A stretch of DNA of 64,000 nucleotides from Desulfuribacillus alkaliarsenatis (GCF_001730225.1 NZ_MIJE01000034.1:1-64000); one strand, 5' to 3'. Shown: positions 17,602-27,402, numbered from the stretch's first letter. The notes: generated from the letters alone by a model not told the origin. Program-made: numbers and translations.

Positions 17602-19734
17602 GTGGATGCAGAGTTACTAGAAATGTTTTTGGAGGAGACAGCTGAGAACATACAGGTTATGGAAGAGGGTTTACTTGATTTAGAAGTTAACCGTGATGAT
17701 GCGGATACAATTAATGTCATCTTCCGCGCTATGCACACAATCAAAGGTGGTGCAGGTCTTGTTGGACTTAACCGCGTTAATGAAATAACCCACAAAGTAG
17801 AAAATCTATTAGATTCAGTTCGTCATGGACAAATTTCTCTATCGGACGATGTATTTAAGACGCTGTTTTTAAGCGTAGATATATTAAAGAAAATGATTGA
17901 GGAGACAGACTTTGATGGACAACAGGTCGCCTCTGATATAGATTCGCTATTTTTGATGTTAGCAGAGTTTTCGGATAACGGGGTTGACACAGCAGCTTCT
18001 GATGCAGTTTCAATGGATGTTTCTAAAAGCACGACAGTGAACTTAAGGACATTTAAAATAAGCCTTCAATTTCAAACGACGATTCTTGAGACGGGGACGG
18101 ATCCCCTTATGCTACTTCGCGAGCTACAAGAAGTAGGGACTGTTGTTGAATGCTACTGTAATACTTCAAAGCTACCTCAGCTTGACCAGCTTGTAAGCCA
18201 TAGCTTTTACCTTGAATGGACAGTGTTCCTAGAAACGGATAGGCCAAAATCAGACATAGATGATATTTTTATTTTCGTAGTAGACGATAATGAAATACTT
18301 ATAGAGGATATAACGGACAGCATAGGCGACACCTTTGATAACAATCTAAAAACTGGTGAACTTTTAGTAGATAAAGGATTAATTACAGAACGAGAGATAG
18401 AAAATAGTTTATCAAAGCAAAAGCGTATCGGCGACATTCTAGCAGAAGACGGAAAAGTGCTGAAGAAGCAAGTAGAGAAGATTGTGAGCAAGCAGGAGGA
18501 AGCTAAGAGTCAAGAATCTAGCAGTACAATTCGAGTTGATACTAGCAAATTAGAGAGCATTCTGAATAACCTAGCAGAATTGCTTATTTCTCATTCAAGG
18601 GTAAAAGAGCTAGTAATATCAAATATGAACTGGCAAGGAGAAAAGCGCAATCATACGGTAAATAGGGAGATCTTATCTGCTTTTGATGAAGTAGATAAGA
18701 TTATCCGCGTGGTTCAAGAGAAGGTAATGAATACGAGTATGATTCCAATTGGTGGTACATTTACCCGTTTTCAGCGTATGATGCGTGATCTTGCTAAGGA
18801 AGTAGGCAAGGAAGTTAAGGTGCATATTGAGGGCAAGGAAACAGAGCTAGATAAGACGGTAATCGAACAGATTGCAGATCCTCTTAAGCACTTGATTCGT
18901 AATGCCTTAGACCATGGCCTTGAAACCCCTGATGAGCGCGAGGCTAGGGGTAAGCCAAGGGCTGGAACGATAGTACTAAGAGCCTTCCATCAGGAGGGTA
19001 ATATTGTAATTCAGATTTCTGATGATGGTAAAGGGATTGATGAACAGATTATTTTTGCTAAGGCTATAGAGAAGGGTCTTGTCAGTGAGCAAGAAAAGCT
19101 GTCGCAGCAGGAGATGTATATGCTACTATTCAAGCCTGGATTTTCTACAGCTAAGCAGATTACAGACATCTCAGGTAGAGGTGTAGGTCTTGATGTGGTA
19201 ATGACTAATATCAAGAAGCTACGCGGATCAGTAGAGATGGAGTCGGAGATAGGTATGGGAACAACAATTACGATTAAACTGCCACTAACTCTTGCTATTA
19301 TAGATGGAATGATGGTTAGGGTTGGGCAGGAGCGCTTCATTATCCCGCTTAATATGATTTCAGAATTCTATAAAGCGACCAGTGAACATATGCACAAGGC
19401 GGAAGGTAAGGGACTGTTTATGCATTTGCGTGGTGAGAATATGCCTTATGTCAGCTTGGCGGATCTATTACAGCTGCAAGGTGAATGCCATTCACCAACG
19501 GATGGGATTTTAGTCATTCTTCAGAATAATAATCGCAAGTTAGCTATGATGGTCGATGAAATCCTTGGGCAAGAGCAGGTTGTAATTAAGAGCCTTAAGG
19601 AAAACATGCAACAACAAATTGACGGAATTGCAGGGGTAACGATATTAGGTAATGGTAAGGTGGCAATTATCCTAGATATTCCTACAATATATAAGCTGGT
19701 AAAGGAAGCAAAGCCAATAAAAAGCTTAGCTTGA
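17602..19734 (+). CDS. cheA: Chemotaxis histidine kinase
   Basis: The GTG at 17602 is chosen because AGGAGG (17588-17593) lies 8 bases upstream; an in-frame GTG at 17593 lies inside that site. The 710-residue protein has an Hpt domain with phosphorylated His at residue 45 (MHTIKGGAG), a P2-like region (about 150-235), then a charged segment KTGELLVDKGLITEREIENS (near 250) resembling type II/IV secretion GspE N-domains. Dimerisation helices, an HATPase domain (HLIRNALDHGLETPDEREA, DDGKGID, GRGVGLDVV) and a C-terminal CheW domain follow. The P2 variant with DPLMLLRELQEVG is one I associate with proteobacterial CheA. It phosphorylates the operon's CheY and CheB. Confidence 0.95.
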   Translation: MDAELLEMFLEETAENIQVMEEGLLDLEVNRDDADTINVIFRAMHTIKGGAGLVGLNRVNEITHKVENLLDSVRHGQISLSDDVFKTLFLSVDILKKMIEETDFDGQQVASDIDSLFLMLAEFSDNGVDTAASDAVSMDVSKSTTVNLRTFKISLQFQTTILETGTDPLMLLRELQEVGTVVECYCNTSKLPQLDQLVSHSFYLEWTVFLETDRPKSDIDDIFIFVVDDNEILIEDITDSIGDTFDNNLKTGELLVDKGLITEREIENSLSKQKRIGDILAEDGKVLKKQVEKIVSKQEEAKSQESSSTIRVDTSKLESILNNLAELLISHSRVKELVISNMNWQGEKRNHTVNREILSAFDEVDKIIRVVQEKVMNTSMIPIGGTFTRFQRMMRDLAKEVGKEVKVHIEGKETELDKTVIEQIADPLKHLIRNALDHGLETPDEREARGKPRAGTIVLRAFHQEGNIVIQISDDGKGIDEQIIFAKAIEKGLVSEQEKLSQQEMYMLLFKPGFSTAKQITDISGRGVGLDVVMTNIKKLRGSVEMESEIGMGTTITIKLPLTLAIIDGMMVRVGQERFIIPLNMISEFYKATSEHMHKAEGKGLFMHLRGENMPYVSLADLLQLQGECHSPTDGILVILQNNNRKLAMMVDEILGQEQVVIKSLKENMQQQIDGIAGVTILGNGKVAIILDIPTIYKLVKEAKPIKSLA

Positions 19735-19746
19735 TGGTGAATTATT

Positions 19747-20595
19747 ATGACAATCGAAAATATGCCTTTAACGGATCAAGAATTTAGAACACTACAAGCT
19801 TTTATTGAATCAGTTATTGGTGTTAAATTGACTGATACTAAGCGAGCGCTTGTAATGTCTAGATTATCAAAGCGTGTTCGTGAGCTTAATATAAAGAGCT
19901 ATCAGGAATATATTGAATTAGTAAATAATGATCCCGATGAGTTACAGGTATTATTCAATAAAATTACTACGAATGTAACGCAGTTTTTCAGGGAGAGCCA
20001 TCATTTTAACTATTTACAAAACGTATTCCTGCCTAAGTTTGTTGCTGACCCTGCGCATAGTCAGAAGAAATCGCTACGGGTCTGGTCTTCAGCCTGTTCT
20101 ACGGGGGAAGAGCCATATACAATTGCTATGTGCTTACTTGAATTCTTCAAACAGCATCCCGGATGGAAAATCCAAATACTCGCTTCGGATATCAATACTG
20201 ACGCATTAAATAAGGCGAAATCAGGAATCTATAACAAACAAGAAATAACAGGGATTCCCTATAATTTCCTGAAAACTTATTTCAAAATGGGTGTCAATGA
20301 AAATGAAGGAAAATTCAAGGCAAAGGATTCTTTACAAAAAATTATCAGCTTTAAGCAAATAAATCTAATAACTGATACCTACCCTATAACTGAGCCACTG
20401 CATATAATTTTTTGTCGCAATGTATTTATATACTTTGATAAGCAGACTCAGAAGGGAATTATAAATCGTTTTGCAAACAATCTGCATGACGACGGTGTAC
20501 TAATGCTAGGTCATTCAGAGTCAATTAACTCACTCAACTCGGATAATAAGTGGAACTTAGTAGGTCAAACGATTTATACAAAAGGATTAACATAG
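19747..20595 (+). CDS. cheR: Chemoreceptor glutamate methyltransferase
   Basis: A 282-residue protein with the CheR all-helical N-domain (about 10-70) and SAM-binding methyltransferase domain. Visible signatures are TNVTQFFRE near 76-84, the SAM loop WSSACSTGEEPYTIAM near 117-132, and IFCRNVFIYF near 222-231. It methylates receptor glutamates for adaptation. The receptor encoded in the same operon ends with a pentapeptide of the type that tethers CheR, which suggests the two are matched. It follows cheA by 12 bases. Confidence 0.95.
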   Translation: MTIENMPLTDQEFRTLQAFIESVIGVKLTDTKRALVMSRLSKRVRELNIKSYQEYIELVNNDPDELQVLFNKITTNVTQFFRESHHFNYLQNVFLPKFVADPAHSQKKSLRVWSSACSTGEEPYTIAMCLLEFFKQHPGWKIQILASDINTDALNKAKSGIYNKQEITGIPYNFLKTYFKMGVNENEGKFKAKDSLQKIISFKQINLITDTYPITEPLHIIFCRNVFIYFDKQTQKGIINRFANNLHDDGVLMLGHSESINSLNSDNKWNLVGQTIYTKGLT

Positions 20596-20606
20596 GTGGT
20601 GTAGAT

Positions 20607-21203
20607 TTGAACCAGCGTTACAACAGACAGTTAGACCGCACAGTGTGTGAGATTTTTGCAGGGGATTATTACTCTACTAAGGATACTAATTTGGTGTTCT
20701 CAACCCTGCTAGGCTCTTGTATATCAGTATGTCTGCGAGATAAAACCACTAAAATATCTGGCATGAATCATTTTATGCTCCCAAGTGCCGTTCGCGGTGA
20801 TAACATTTTGTTCAATGACGATGCACGTTATGGAATGCAATCAATGGAGTTATTAATTAACAGCATGATGAAGCTTGGGGCTACAAGAAATGGCTTACAG
20901 GCTAAGGTATTCGGTGGTGGCAAAGTGCTTGGAACAACAGTTACGGCGGTTTCAGATTCGAATGTACAATTTGCCCTAAGCTATTTGCAAATGGAGCAGA
21001 TTCCTATCTTATCAAGGGACGTAGGCTCCGATGTAGGAAGAAAAATCTTTTTCTTTCCAGAGAGCTTTGAAGTCTATGTTAAAAAGATTCGCTATAACAA
21101 GACTTTGGAAACTGCCGTTGCAAGGGAGAAAGAATTCATGCAGTTTATGAATAAGAAAAAGGAGCAAGAGAAGGCCAAAGACGACAATATTACCTTCTTC
21201 TAA
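20607..21203 (+). CDS. cheD: Chemoreceptor glutamine deamidase
   Basis: The start is set at TTG 20607, seven bases after AGGTGG; a longer frame reaches back into cheR without a ribosome site. The 198-residue protein carries the CheD catalytic motif with cysteine in LGSCISVCLRD and histidine in GMNHFMLP. The glycine-rich VFGGGKVL and late DVGSDVGRKIFFFPE motifs are also present. CheD deamidates glutamines on receptors, creating methylation sites for CheR, and in bacilli it interacts with CheC, which is not found here. A charged lysine/glutamate-rich tail follows the domain. Confidence 0.93.
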   Translation: MNQRYNRQLDRTVCEIFAGDYYSTKDTNLVFSTLLGSCISVCLRDKTTKISGMNHFMLPSAVRGDNILFNDDARYGMQSMELLINSMMKLGATRNGLQAKVFGGGKVLGTTVTAVSDSNVQFALSYLQMEQIPILSRDVGSDVGRKIFFFPESFEVYVKKIRYNKTLETAVAREKEFMQFMNKKKEQEKAKDDNITFF

Positions 21204-21256
21204 AAAACAACTTCTTAACAAAAATAATTACCTTCATCTAAAAAGGTGGGTTGCCC

Positions 21257-22351
21257 ATGGTGATAGCTAGAGTGTTAATAATTGATGACTCAGCACTTGT
21301 CAGAAACGTACTAAAAACCATGCTAGAAAAAGATCCTGAAATAGAGGTTGTAGGTTGGGCCACTGACCCAATCCATGCTATTAAGGTAATTAAAGAGGTT
21401 AAGCCAAATGTGTTGACCCTTGACCTAGAAATGCCAAAGATGGACGGGTTAACGTTTTTAGGAAAGCTAATGAAGATTGTGCCCCTACCAGTTGTAATTA
21501 TTAGCTCGAAAGCGGAGCGCGGTAGTGAAGCTACTATTAGGGGGCTTGAGCTAGGGGCAATTGATTTTGTTACTAAGCCAGCCATTTCTGTAGGTTCAGG
21601 GCTGAAAGAGTTAGAACATGAAATCGTTGAGAAGGTTAAGCAAGCTGCAGCAGTTGATAGGGAGAAGTTGCGTAAATTACATAAAGCACCAATTCTGAAA
21701 AAGGCATCAGAAACAGATGGGCAGGCTAGTAATTATGTGGAGCTACCAGCAACATCTACGCAGTCGGCAGCTATAAAAAGCACAGATAAGATTATAGCAA
21801 TTGGAGCATCTACGGGTGGAACAGTAGCCGTTAGGGCAATTCTTGAGGCGTTGCCTTCAAACTTACCACCAATTGTTATAGTGTTACATATGCCTGCAGG
21901 CTTTACGAAGTCTTATGCTCAAGGACTCAATAAACAGTGCCGTATGAATGTAAAGGAAGCGGAAGACCGTGAACCACTCAAATTTGGTTATGCCTATATT
22001 GCCTCTGGAGGCAAGCATACGAAGATACACAAGAGCGGCTTTCAATATGAAATACGACTAACGGATGACCCACCATATAATCGTCACCGTCCATCCGTTG
22101 ATGTGACATTTCTTTCAATAGCCGAGCATGCGGGCGGCAATGTTATGGGTGCGATTTTGACGGGGATGGGTGGAGACGGAGCTAAAGGACTCAAGGAGTT
22201 ACATGATTTAGGGGCTTATACCATCGTGCAGGATGAGAAAAGCTCGATTGTATACGGGATGCCGAAGCAAGCAATATCATTAGGAGCAGTGAAAGAGGTT
22301 GTTGCCTTAGACGCAATTCCTAAGAAGATTATTGACTATATAATCAACTAG
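21257..22351 (+). CDS. cheB: Chemoreceptor methylesterase/deamidase response regulator
   Basis: ATG 21257 is preferred over the TTG at 21251 because AAGGTGG (21243-21249) lies seven bases before it. The 364-residue protein has an N-terminal receiver domain (phosphorylated Asp at residue 56 in LDLEMPKMDG), a linker of about 40 residues, and a C-terminal esterase domain. The esterase triad motifs are present: GASTGGTVAV (Ser), VLHMPAGFT (His) and TGMGGDGAKG (Asp). Phosphorylated by CheA, it removes methyl groups from receptors to close the adaptation loop with CheR. Confidence 0.95.
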   Translation: MVIARVLIIDDSALVRNVLKTMLEKDPEIEVVGWATDPIHAIKVIKEVKPNVLTLDLEMPKMDGLTFLGKLMKIVPLPVVIISSKAERGSEATIRGLELGAIDFVTKPAISVGSGLKELEHEIVEKVKQAAAVDREKLRKLHKAPILKKASETDGQASNYVELPATSTQSAAIKSTDKIIAIGASTGGTVAVRAILEALPSNLPPIVIVLHMPAGFTKSYAQGLNKQCRMNVKEAEDREPLKFGYAYIASGGKHTKIHKSGFQYEIRLTDDPPYNRHRPSVDVTFLSIAEHAGGNVMGAILTGMGGDGAKGLKELHDLGAYTIVQDEKSSIVYGMPKQAISLGAVKEVVALDAIPKKIIDYIIN

Positions 22352-22410
22352 AAAGAGTAGTTTACTACACTACTAACAATATCACATATTATGGAAGGGG
22401 ATAGGGTCGT

Positions 22411-24513
22411 ATGTTTAAGAGCATGAAGCTGACTATTAAGACGAAGCTTATTACATTATTCGTACTAGTCGGACTAATTCCTGCATTGGTAATTGGATTA
22501 TTCAGTCTAAACGAAGCGAGAACAAATATCCAAGATGAAGTATTTAAACAAAGTCAAATGTTCAGTGAATTCATAACAGAGATATTAGATGACTACTTCG
22601 AGGCTCGTAACGCTAATGCGTTAGCTTTAAGTAACTCAATGCAAATTTATCAAGGGCTGCAAGTGCTAACCGATAATGATTTTGATTTTAATAACGCTCA
22701 ATGGCAGGGTTACTTGTCTGAAATTGAGGCATTAATGGAGCAAACAAGGCAGGATTTTGATTATGAGCTCATGTATATTACGGACAGTGATGGAGTAATT
22801 GTTTATAGCTCTGAACCAGCATTCTTTGGGTTAAATTTATCAGATAGAGGGTATGTACAGGATGCTTTTAGAGGACAGCAGTCTTGGTCTGACTACGCGT
22901 ATTCAGATTTAATAAACAAAACCTTTATGGCTACAGCTGCACCTATACACTCTCGCGCTAATGGTGAATTGCTTGGGGCAGTAGCAGTTGTAGTTGAGGG
23001 TGAAGTTGTTGGAGATATGATTCATAGCTTCCTGCCATTATACGGTGAAACAGCAGATGCTTATATGTTTAATGCAGATGGGCTACTACTAACTAACACC
23101 ATGTTTGGAGAATACAGTCAGAATGCGATTCTTAACGCAACAATTAACACAGAAGCAGTGCAACTGGCTACCCCGCAGATTCGTTCTGGCAACTTAGGTT
23201 TTGGTCTAGGAATGGAATACTTGGACTATGAGGGAACTCCAGTAATTGGGGCACTAGATGTAGTGCTGCTTGGAGACACACCAGTAGGCTTTGTGGCAGA
23301 GATATATCAGTCAGAGGCATATGCAGGCATTGTAGCAATGCAACGCTTTATCTATATTATACTAGGAATTACAATACCGCTAGTTTTAGTTCTTGGTTTA
23401 GTAATTGCAACATCCTTAGCTAAACCAATCATTAGAATGCAGGAAGTGTTAAGCTTTGTAGGTAATAACGATTTGCGTGTTCATGCTGAAGTTACTACGA
23501 ACGATGAAATTGGTATGATGGCAGAGGATCTTAATACTACAATAGATAAACTTAATATGAGCTTAAACCAAGTTAAGCGGACAGTGGATAATGTTAATCA
23601 TGGTGCAGAAGAGATTGCTGCGGGCAACCAAGATTTATCACAGCGCACTGAGGAGCAGGCCTCTGCATTAGAGGAAATTGCATCAACTGTCGAAGAGATT
23701 ACCTCTTCTATGGAAGCGTCGTCAGCAAATGCTGTAGAGGCAGATAATCTATCAAGACGCACACTAGAAACTGTACAAAATGGAGAACAGGTAGTTAATA
23801 ACCTACAGGAGTCGATGACTGAGATTACGAAGGGGAGCAGAGAAATCTCTGAGATTATCTCTACTGTTAATGATATTGCCTTCCAGACAAATTTATTAGC
23901 ACTAAATGCTGCGGTAGAAGCAGCACGAGCTGGTGAACAGGGCAGAGGCTTTGCTGTTGTGGCAGCAGAGGTTCGTAATCTAGCGGGTAGATCGGCAGAA
24001 GCCGCGAAAGAGATTGAGATGCTGATTAAGAGTAGTATTGAGCGCGTAGACCGAGGTAACCAACAAATGGACGAAACTCAGCAGGTATTGCACGCAATTG
24101 TTGATAACACCCGTAAGACTACAGATGTTGTCGGAGAAATTGCTGCATCTCTGAAAGAACAAACGGTTGCAGCAACAGATATTCGCCGTGCTATTGATGA
24201 GTTGAACCAGGTAACACAGCAAAATGCTTCCTTAGTAGAAGAGATTGCTAGCTCAAGTGAGAATATGAGCAGTGAGGCAATGGAACTTTCTAAATTGGTG
24301 AGCATGTTTAAGCTTAGTAATGATGTAGCAAGCTCAGAATTCAGGCAGTTACCTAGCGCGCCAACATCAAAACAGAAGCAATATCAGAAGCAGACTAAGA
24401 AGCAAGCGCACACGCCGAATCAGAAGTTGATTGCCAGCGACAATAAAAAACAGAAACAAAGTATGGACACAGATGATTTTGATTTTGATGAAAAGGATTT
24501 TGAAAAGTTCTAG
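22411..24513 (+). CDS. dCache chemoreceptor with a C-terminal CheR-type pentapeptide
   Basis: A 700-residue transmembrane receptor: segment 1 about residues 12-32, a double-Cache sensor about 35-300, segment 2 about 309-332, HAMP about 333-385, then a signalling domain. Unlike the receptor at 0.5 kb, its helices read [20 protein letters not shown] with tip [20 protein letters not shown], the pattern of enterobacterial Tar/Tsr-like (36H) receptors. After the coiled coil comes a flexible lysine/glutamine-rich linker of about 50 residues, an acidic patch, and the final five residues DFEKF. This matches the known tether consensus (any residue, aromatic, two residues, aromatic). It is encoded 60 bases after cheB and 12 before cheW. 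Confidence 0.93.
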   Translation: MFKSMKLTIKTKLITLFVLVGLIPALVIGLFSLNEARTNIQDEVFKQSQMFSEFITEILDDYFEARNANALALSNSMQIYQGLQVLTDNDFDFNNAQWQGYLSEIEALMEQTRQDFDYELMYITDSDGVIVYSSEPAFFGLNLSDRGYVQDAFRGQQSWSDYAYSDLINKTFMATAAPIHSRANGELLGAVAVVVEGEVVGDMIHSFLPLYGETADAYMFNADGLLLTNTMFGEYSQNAILNATINTEAVQLATPQIRSGNLGFGLGMEYLDYEGTPVIGALDVVLLGDTPVGFVAEIYQSEAYAGIVAMQRFIYIILGITIPLVLVLGLVIATSLAKPIIRMQEVLSFVGNNDLRVHAEVTTNDEIGMMAEDLNTTIDKLNMSLNQVKRTVDNVNHGAEEIAAGNQDLSQRTEEQASALEEIASTVEEITSSMEASSANAVEADNLSRRTLETVQNGEQVVNNLQESMTEITKGSREISEIISTVNDIAFQTNLLALNAAVEAARAGEQGRGFAVVAAEVRNLAGRSAEAAKEIEMLIKSSIERVDRGNQQMDETQQVLHAIVDNTRKTTDVVGEIAASLKEQTVAATDIRRAIDELNQVTQQNASLVEEIASSSENMSSEAMELSKLVSMFKLSNDVASSEFRQLPSAPTSKQKQYQKQTKKQAHTPNQKLIASDNKKQKQSMDTDDFDFDEKDFEKF

Positions 24514-24525
24514 GAGGGGATTATT

Positions 24526-25032
24526 TTGGATAAAAGCAATCAAGTCTCCCAATTTGTCACCTTCCAAATCGGCGATGAAGAATATGGAATAGATATAATG
24601 CTAGTACAGGAGATAATTCGCTACCAGAAGCTTACGAAGGTGTTTAACGCAAACCCTGCAATCAAGGGAGTAATGAACTTCCGCGGTAATGTAATACCAA
24701 TAATCGATATGCGTAAGAAATTTAAACTACCAGAAATCGAGTATGATGACTATACCGTTGTTATAATAATTGAGATTAACAAAAAGACAATGGGGATGAT
24801 TGTCGACCGTGTTTCAGATATTCTTAGCTTCGATGCTGAGGAAATACAGGTTGTAGATCGAGAGTTTGTTGAAGATGTAATGACCGAGCATCTCAAAGCT
24901 ATGGCCAAAAAAGATAACAGAATAATTATGCTGTTAGACTCTAATCGAGTCATGAGCTTTGAAGAATATGCAAAGGTAAAACAATCATACACTGGTACAG
25001 ATACAACAGATGAAATAGCAGCGACAGAATAG
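24526..25032 (+). CDS. cheW: Chemotaxis coupling protein
   Basis: A 168-residue CheW. TTG 24526 follows AGGAGGGG with good spacing. The fold signature is visible: FVTFQIGDEEYGIDIMLVQE near residues 6-25, FNANPAIKGVMNFRGNVIPIIDMRKKF near 40-66, and MGMIVDRVSDIL. It links receptors to the CheW-like domain of CheA. It is the last gene of the chemosensory operon; no clear hairpin terminator follows, but a promoter for the next gene lies 30-60 bases downstream. Confidence 0.95.
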   Translation: MDKSNQVSQFVTFQIGDEEYGIDIMLVQEIIRYQKLTKVFNANPAIKGVMNFRGNVIPIIDMRKKFKLPEIEYDDYTVVIIIEINKKTMGMIVDRVSDILSFDAEEIQVVDREFVEDVMTEHLKAMAKKDNRIIMLLDSNRVMSFEEYAKVKQSYTGTDTTDEIAATE

Positions 25033-25060
25033 CTTTACCCTTTGTATTACACATTCATTT

Positions 25061-25089
25061 TTGACATGTCTAGTAGCAAATCTTAATCT
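25061..25089 (+). promoter_or_regulatory. Probable sigma-A promoter of the ferredoxin gene
   Basis: A perfect -35 box TTGACA (25061-25066) and TAATCT (25084-25089) are separated by 17 bases, about 90 bases before the ferredoxin ATG. Confidence 0.5.
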
Positions 25090-25179
25090 ATAGTAAAGTA
25101 TAGTAGAAAATATAGAAATATTAGAAAGTAGATTTGTAGAAAACTACGACATTAAAATGAGAATGAGGAGGAAAATGCT

Positions 25180-25368
25180 ATGAAAGCTAAAGTAGACCAG
25201 GATTTATGCATATCTTGCGGTGCTTGTATTGATATTTGTCCAGAGGTATTTGATTGGAATGATGACGGTAAGGCCTCAGCTATCGAAGGCGATGTTCCAG
25301 AGGAGCACGAAGCCCATGTAGATGAAGCTATTGATGCATGTCCAGTAGAGGCAATTAGTAAAGAATAA
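25180..25368 (+). CDS. Small 4Fe-4S ferredoxin
   Basis: A 62-residue ferredoxin. CISCGACIDICP supplies three ligands plus proline and the distant DACPVEAI supplies the fourth, the pattern of single-cluster Bacillus-type ferredoxins. The sequence is strongly acidic, as usual for this family. GAGGAGG (25165-25171) precedes the ATG. It is a stand-alone gene between its own promoter and a bidirectional terminator, and would serve as a general low-potential electron carrier. Confidence 0.93.
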   Translation: MKAKVDQDLCISCGACIDICPEVFDWNDDGKASAIEGDVPEEHEAHVDEAIDACPVEAISKE

Positions 25369-25421
25369 AGCAAAAGATATATCAATAACAGAGTTTGAAC
25401 AGAGTTTGCAATAAAGTAAAG

Positions 25422-25466
25422 CTCCCTATCAGTATTAGATTACAACTAATGCTGATAGGGAGTTAA
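25422..25466. terminator. Long hairpin between convergent genes
   Basis: CTCCCTATCAG (25422-25432) pairs with CTGATAGGGAG (25452-25462). Further pairs TATTAG/CTAATG extend the stem to about 17 bp. It closes the ferredoxin gene and sits five bases from the stop of the minus-strand ATPase gene. Confidence 0.75.
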
Positions 25467-26705
25467 TTATTTGCGGGGTACAAATGTAAAACCACCATTG
25501 TTCTCCACTAAATTTAGTGGCATTTTAAATATTGATAGGTTTGTACCCTGCTCCATTGTATCTAATATATCAACTACATTTTGTATATATGTTCTAGTAT
25601 TGATAGGGAATTTAAGTTCATTACCTTGGCGGCAATTAAATAGGCTCCAATTTCGAATTGCTTCCCAGTTATGTTCTGGTGACCAGTTGTATGCTTGTTT
25701 ATGTATCGCAAGAATATTCTGTGTGAGCTTATCGATGTCAGGTTTTTCTAAGGCACGCAAGTGTATTATTGGTTGTCGCAAATCTCTAAATCCTAGGGAG
25801 ATATCATTATCACTTATGCGTAGGCGTTGAGCTAGAGGTCCATAGGTGCAAATGCCTTTCTCAGAGTCCTTAAACAAATCATCGGTACCGACAAATACAA
25901 ACAGACAGTTTGGAAACTCCCCAGAGCTAGTCCCATCAACTATGTAGCGTAAATTTTCATAAATGCTGTGCCTAATATCAGAGCGTTGATGCATTGCAGT
26001 TTCTAGCTCGTCTATCAAAATAACAAGTCCATTATATTTTAAAAGATTAACTAATCTAGTAAATGTTTTCAAGAATAATAAAGCATTAGAGCGATCTACC
26101 TGTCCCTTTATACCGAATTCAGCCTTAAGCTTTGCTGGCATATTGGTTTCGCCTTTTATCCATGAGGCTGCAGCCAAGCTAGTGTCTTGGTTTTTCTGGA
26201 TTTTAGCTCTAATATAGGCGATAAAAGCACGTGCATAATCTCCGTGGTATTGGCTTAATTGTGCTGTGATATGGGAGATTTCTTCGAAGGCCTGGCTGCG
26301 ATTTTCATAGCTTTGCAGCTTAGTGAGCCAGCACTTAAACATTTCCTCAAAGCCTGTGTCTATTACCTCTGCTGATTCTACTGAAAGATTATGCATAGCC
26401 TGCCTGTATAAATCCGCCCATTTATTCATCGTAAAGCTTTGATTAAGCTGCATGCGGGCAACGATAAAATTGTCATCTATGGCTTGCTGATGCAAAGAGT
26501 GAAGTAGAAAGGTTTTTCCTGAGCCATATGCCCCGCTTATGAACTTAGTAACTCCGTTACCTGCTTGTGTTAATTGCAAGCAACGATTTAGTTCAGCAAG
26601 CTCAGGTTCTCGGCTGACTAATAGCGACTCCACTGAAGTGTTGGGAACGACACCACTCTTTAAAGCTGATATGATTTTTTTTGCATCTAAGCTATTTAAG
26701 GTCAT
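25467..26705 (-). CDS. Solitary BrxD-like (DUF2791) P-loop ATPase
   Basis: A 412-residue AAA-like ATPase. Walker A is GAYGSGKTFLL near residues 59-69 and Walker B is LVILIDELE near 228-236. The layout, with the early ESLLVSREPELAEL stretch and later FVFVGTDDLF sensor strand, matches the DUF2791 family that includes BrxD of BREX phage-defence systems. No other BREX gene (methylase, PglZ, BrxC or BrxL) is present within the window, and the gene is flanked by ferredoxin and RDD genes. The ATG at 26705 has AAAGGA upstream. Its function as a singleton is unknown. The assignment to the family is moderately secure, the defence role is not. Confidence 0.75.
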   Translation of the reverse strand: MTLNSLDAKKIISALKSGVVPNTSVESLLVSREPELAELNRCLQLTQAGNGVTKFISGAYGSGKTFLLHSLHQQAIDDNFIVARMQLNQSFTMNKWADLYRQAMHNLSVESAEVIDTGFEEMFKCWLTKLQSYENRSQAFEEISHITAQLSQYHGDYARAFIAYIRAKIQKNQDTSLAAASWIKGETNMPAKLKAEFGIKGQVDRSNALLFLKTFTRLVNLLKYNGLVILIDELETAMHQRSDIRHSIYENLRYIVDGTSSGEFPNCLFVFVGTDDLFKDSEKGICTYGPLAQRLRISDNDISLGFRDLRQPIIHLRALEKPDIDKLTQNILAIHKQAYNWSPEHNWEAIRNWSLFNCRQGNELKFPINTRTYIQNVVDILDTMEQGTNLSIFKMPLNLVENNGGFTFVPRK

Positions 26706-26747
26706 AGTTATAATTCCTTTATATCCGAAATTTTTACCTTAACTTGT

Positions 26748-26776
26748 ATTATAGTGGCAAAGTGCTAGATTGTCAC
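26748..26776 (-). promoter_or_regulatory. Sigma-A promoter of the BrxD-like gene
   Basis: On the minus strand GTGACA (26776-26771) and a perfect TATAAT (26753-26748) are separated by 17 bases, about 40 bases before the ATG. Confidence 0.6.
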
Positions 26777-26876
26777 CGTTTTCAAAAAACTAAAAAAGAA
26801 GTATAGTAGTATTTAGAGAAAAAATATAATATAAAATAGCACACAATTATCTCAAAAAATGTTAGGGGGCGCTTTG

Positions 26877-27380
26877 GTGAAAAACGATAATCAGAATTAT
26901 AATCTTTTAGATAACGAAGATATCATCGAAAAAACTGCAAAGGATAAAGAAGATAAAGAAAAAAATCCACAAAAATACGGTGGATTTCTCACTAGGTTAT
27001 TTGCATTTATCATTGATGCGGCAATCTTAGGTATTGTAGCGTCGGCAATAACAATGATGATGGGTCAGCCAATACCTTTAAGTACAGAGCAAATGCAAGA
27101 AACGCCGTTCTTTCAACAATTGATGTTTATATTAAGCGCACTTTACTTTATCTATATGCCTACCACGAAATATCAAGCGAGTTTTGGTAAGTATATATTC
27201 AAATTGAAAATAATTGACCAAGATGGAAACCGCCTAACTGTAGGACGCTCTGTAGGGAGGTACCTTGGTACAATCTTATCAGGAATCATATTCTATATTG
27301 GATTTCTAATGATTGCCTTTACATCAAAAAATACTGGATTACATGACATGCTAGCAAAGACTTATGTTGTTAAACGGTAA
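26877..27380 (+). CDS. RDD-family membrane protein
   Basis: GTG 26877 is chosen because AGGGGG (26864-26869) lies seven bases upstream; the ATG at 26859 precedes that site. The 167-residue protein has a charged N-terminal 35 residues, then an RDD domain with GGFLTRLFAFIIDAAILGIV (arginine and aspartate pair), two further hydrophobic segments, and a closing LHDMLAKTYVV motif. RDD proteins are membrane proteins of poorly defined function, some linked to ion exchange. It is divergent from the BrxD-like gene and convergent with the Mo enzyme gene downstream. Confidence 0.85.
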   Translation: MKNDNQNYNLLDNEDIIEKTAKDKEDKEKNPQKYGGFLTRLFAFIIDAAILGIVASAITMMMGQPIPLSTEQMQETPFFQQLMFILSALYFIYMPTTKYQASFGKYIFKLKIIDQDGNRLTVGRSVGRYLGTILSGIIFYIGFLMIAFTSKNTGLHDMLAKTYVVKR

Positions 27381-27402
27381 TATAGCACTCGATGACAAAA
27401 AG

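Noticed and set aside
25467-26705. Complete BREX defence locus
   Set aside because: Only one BREX-like ATPase is present; the flanking genes are ferredoxin and RDD.
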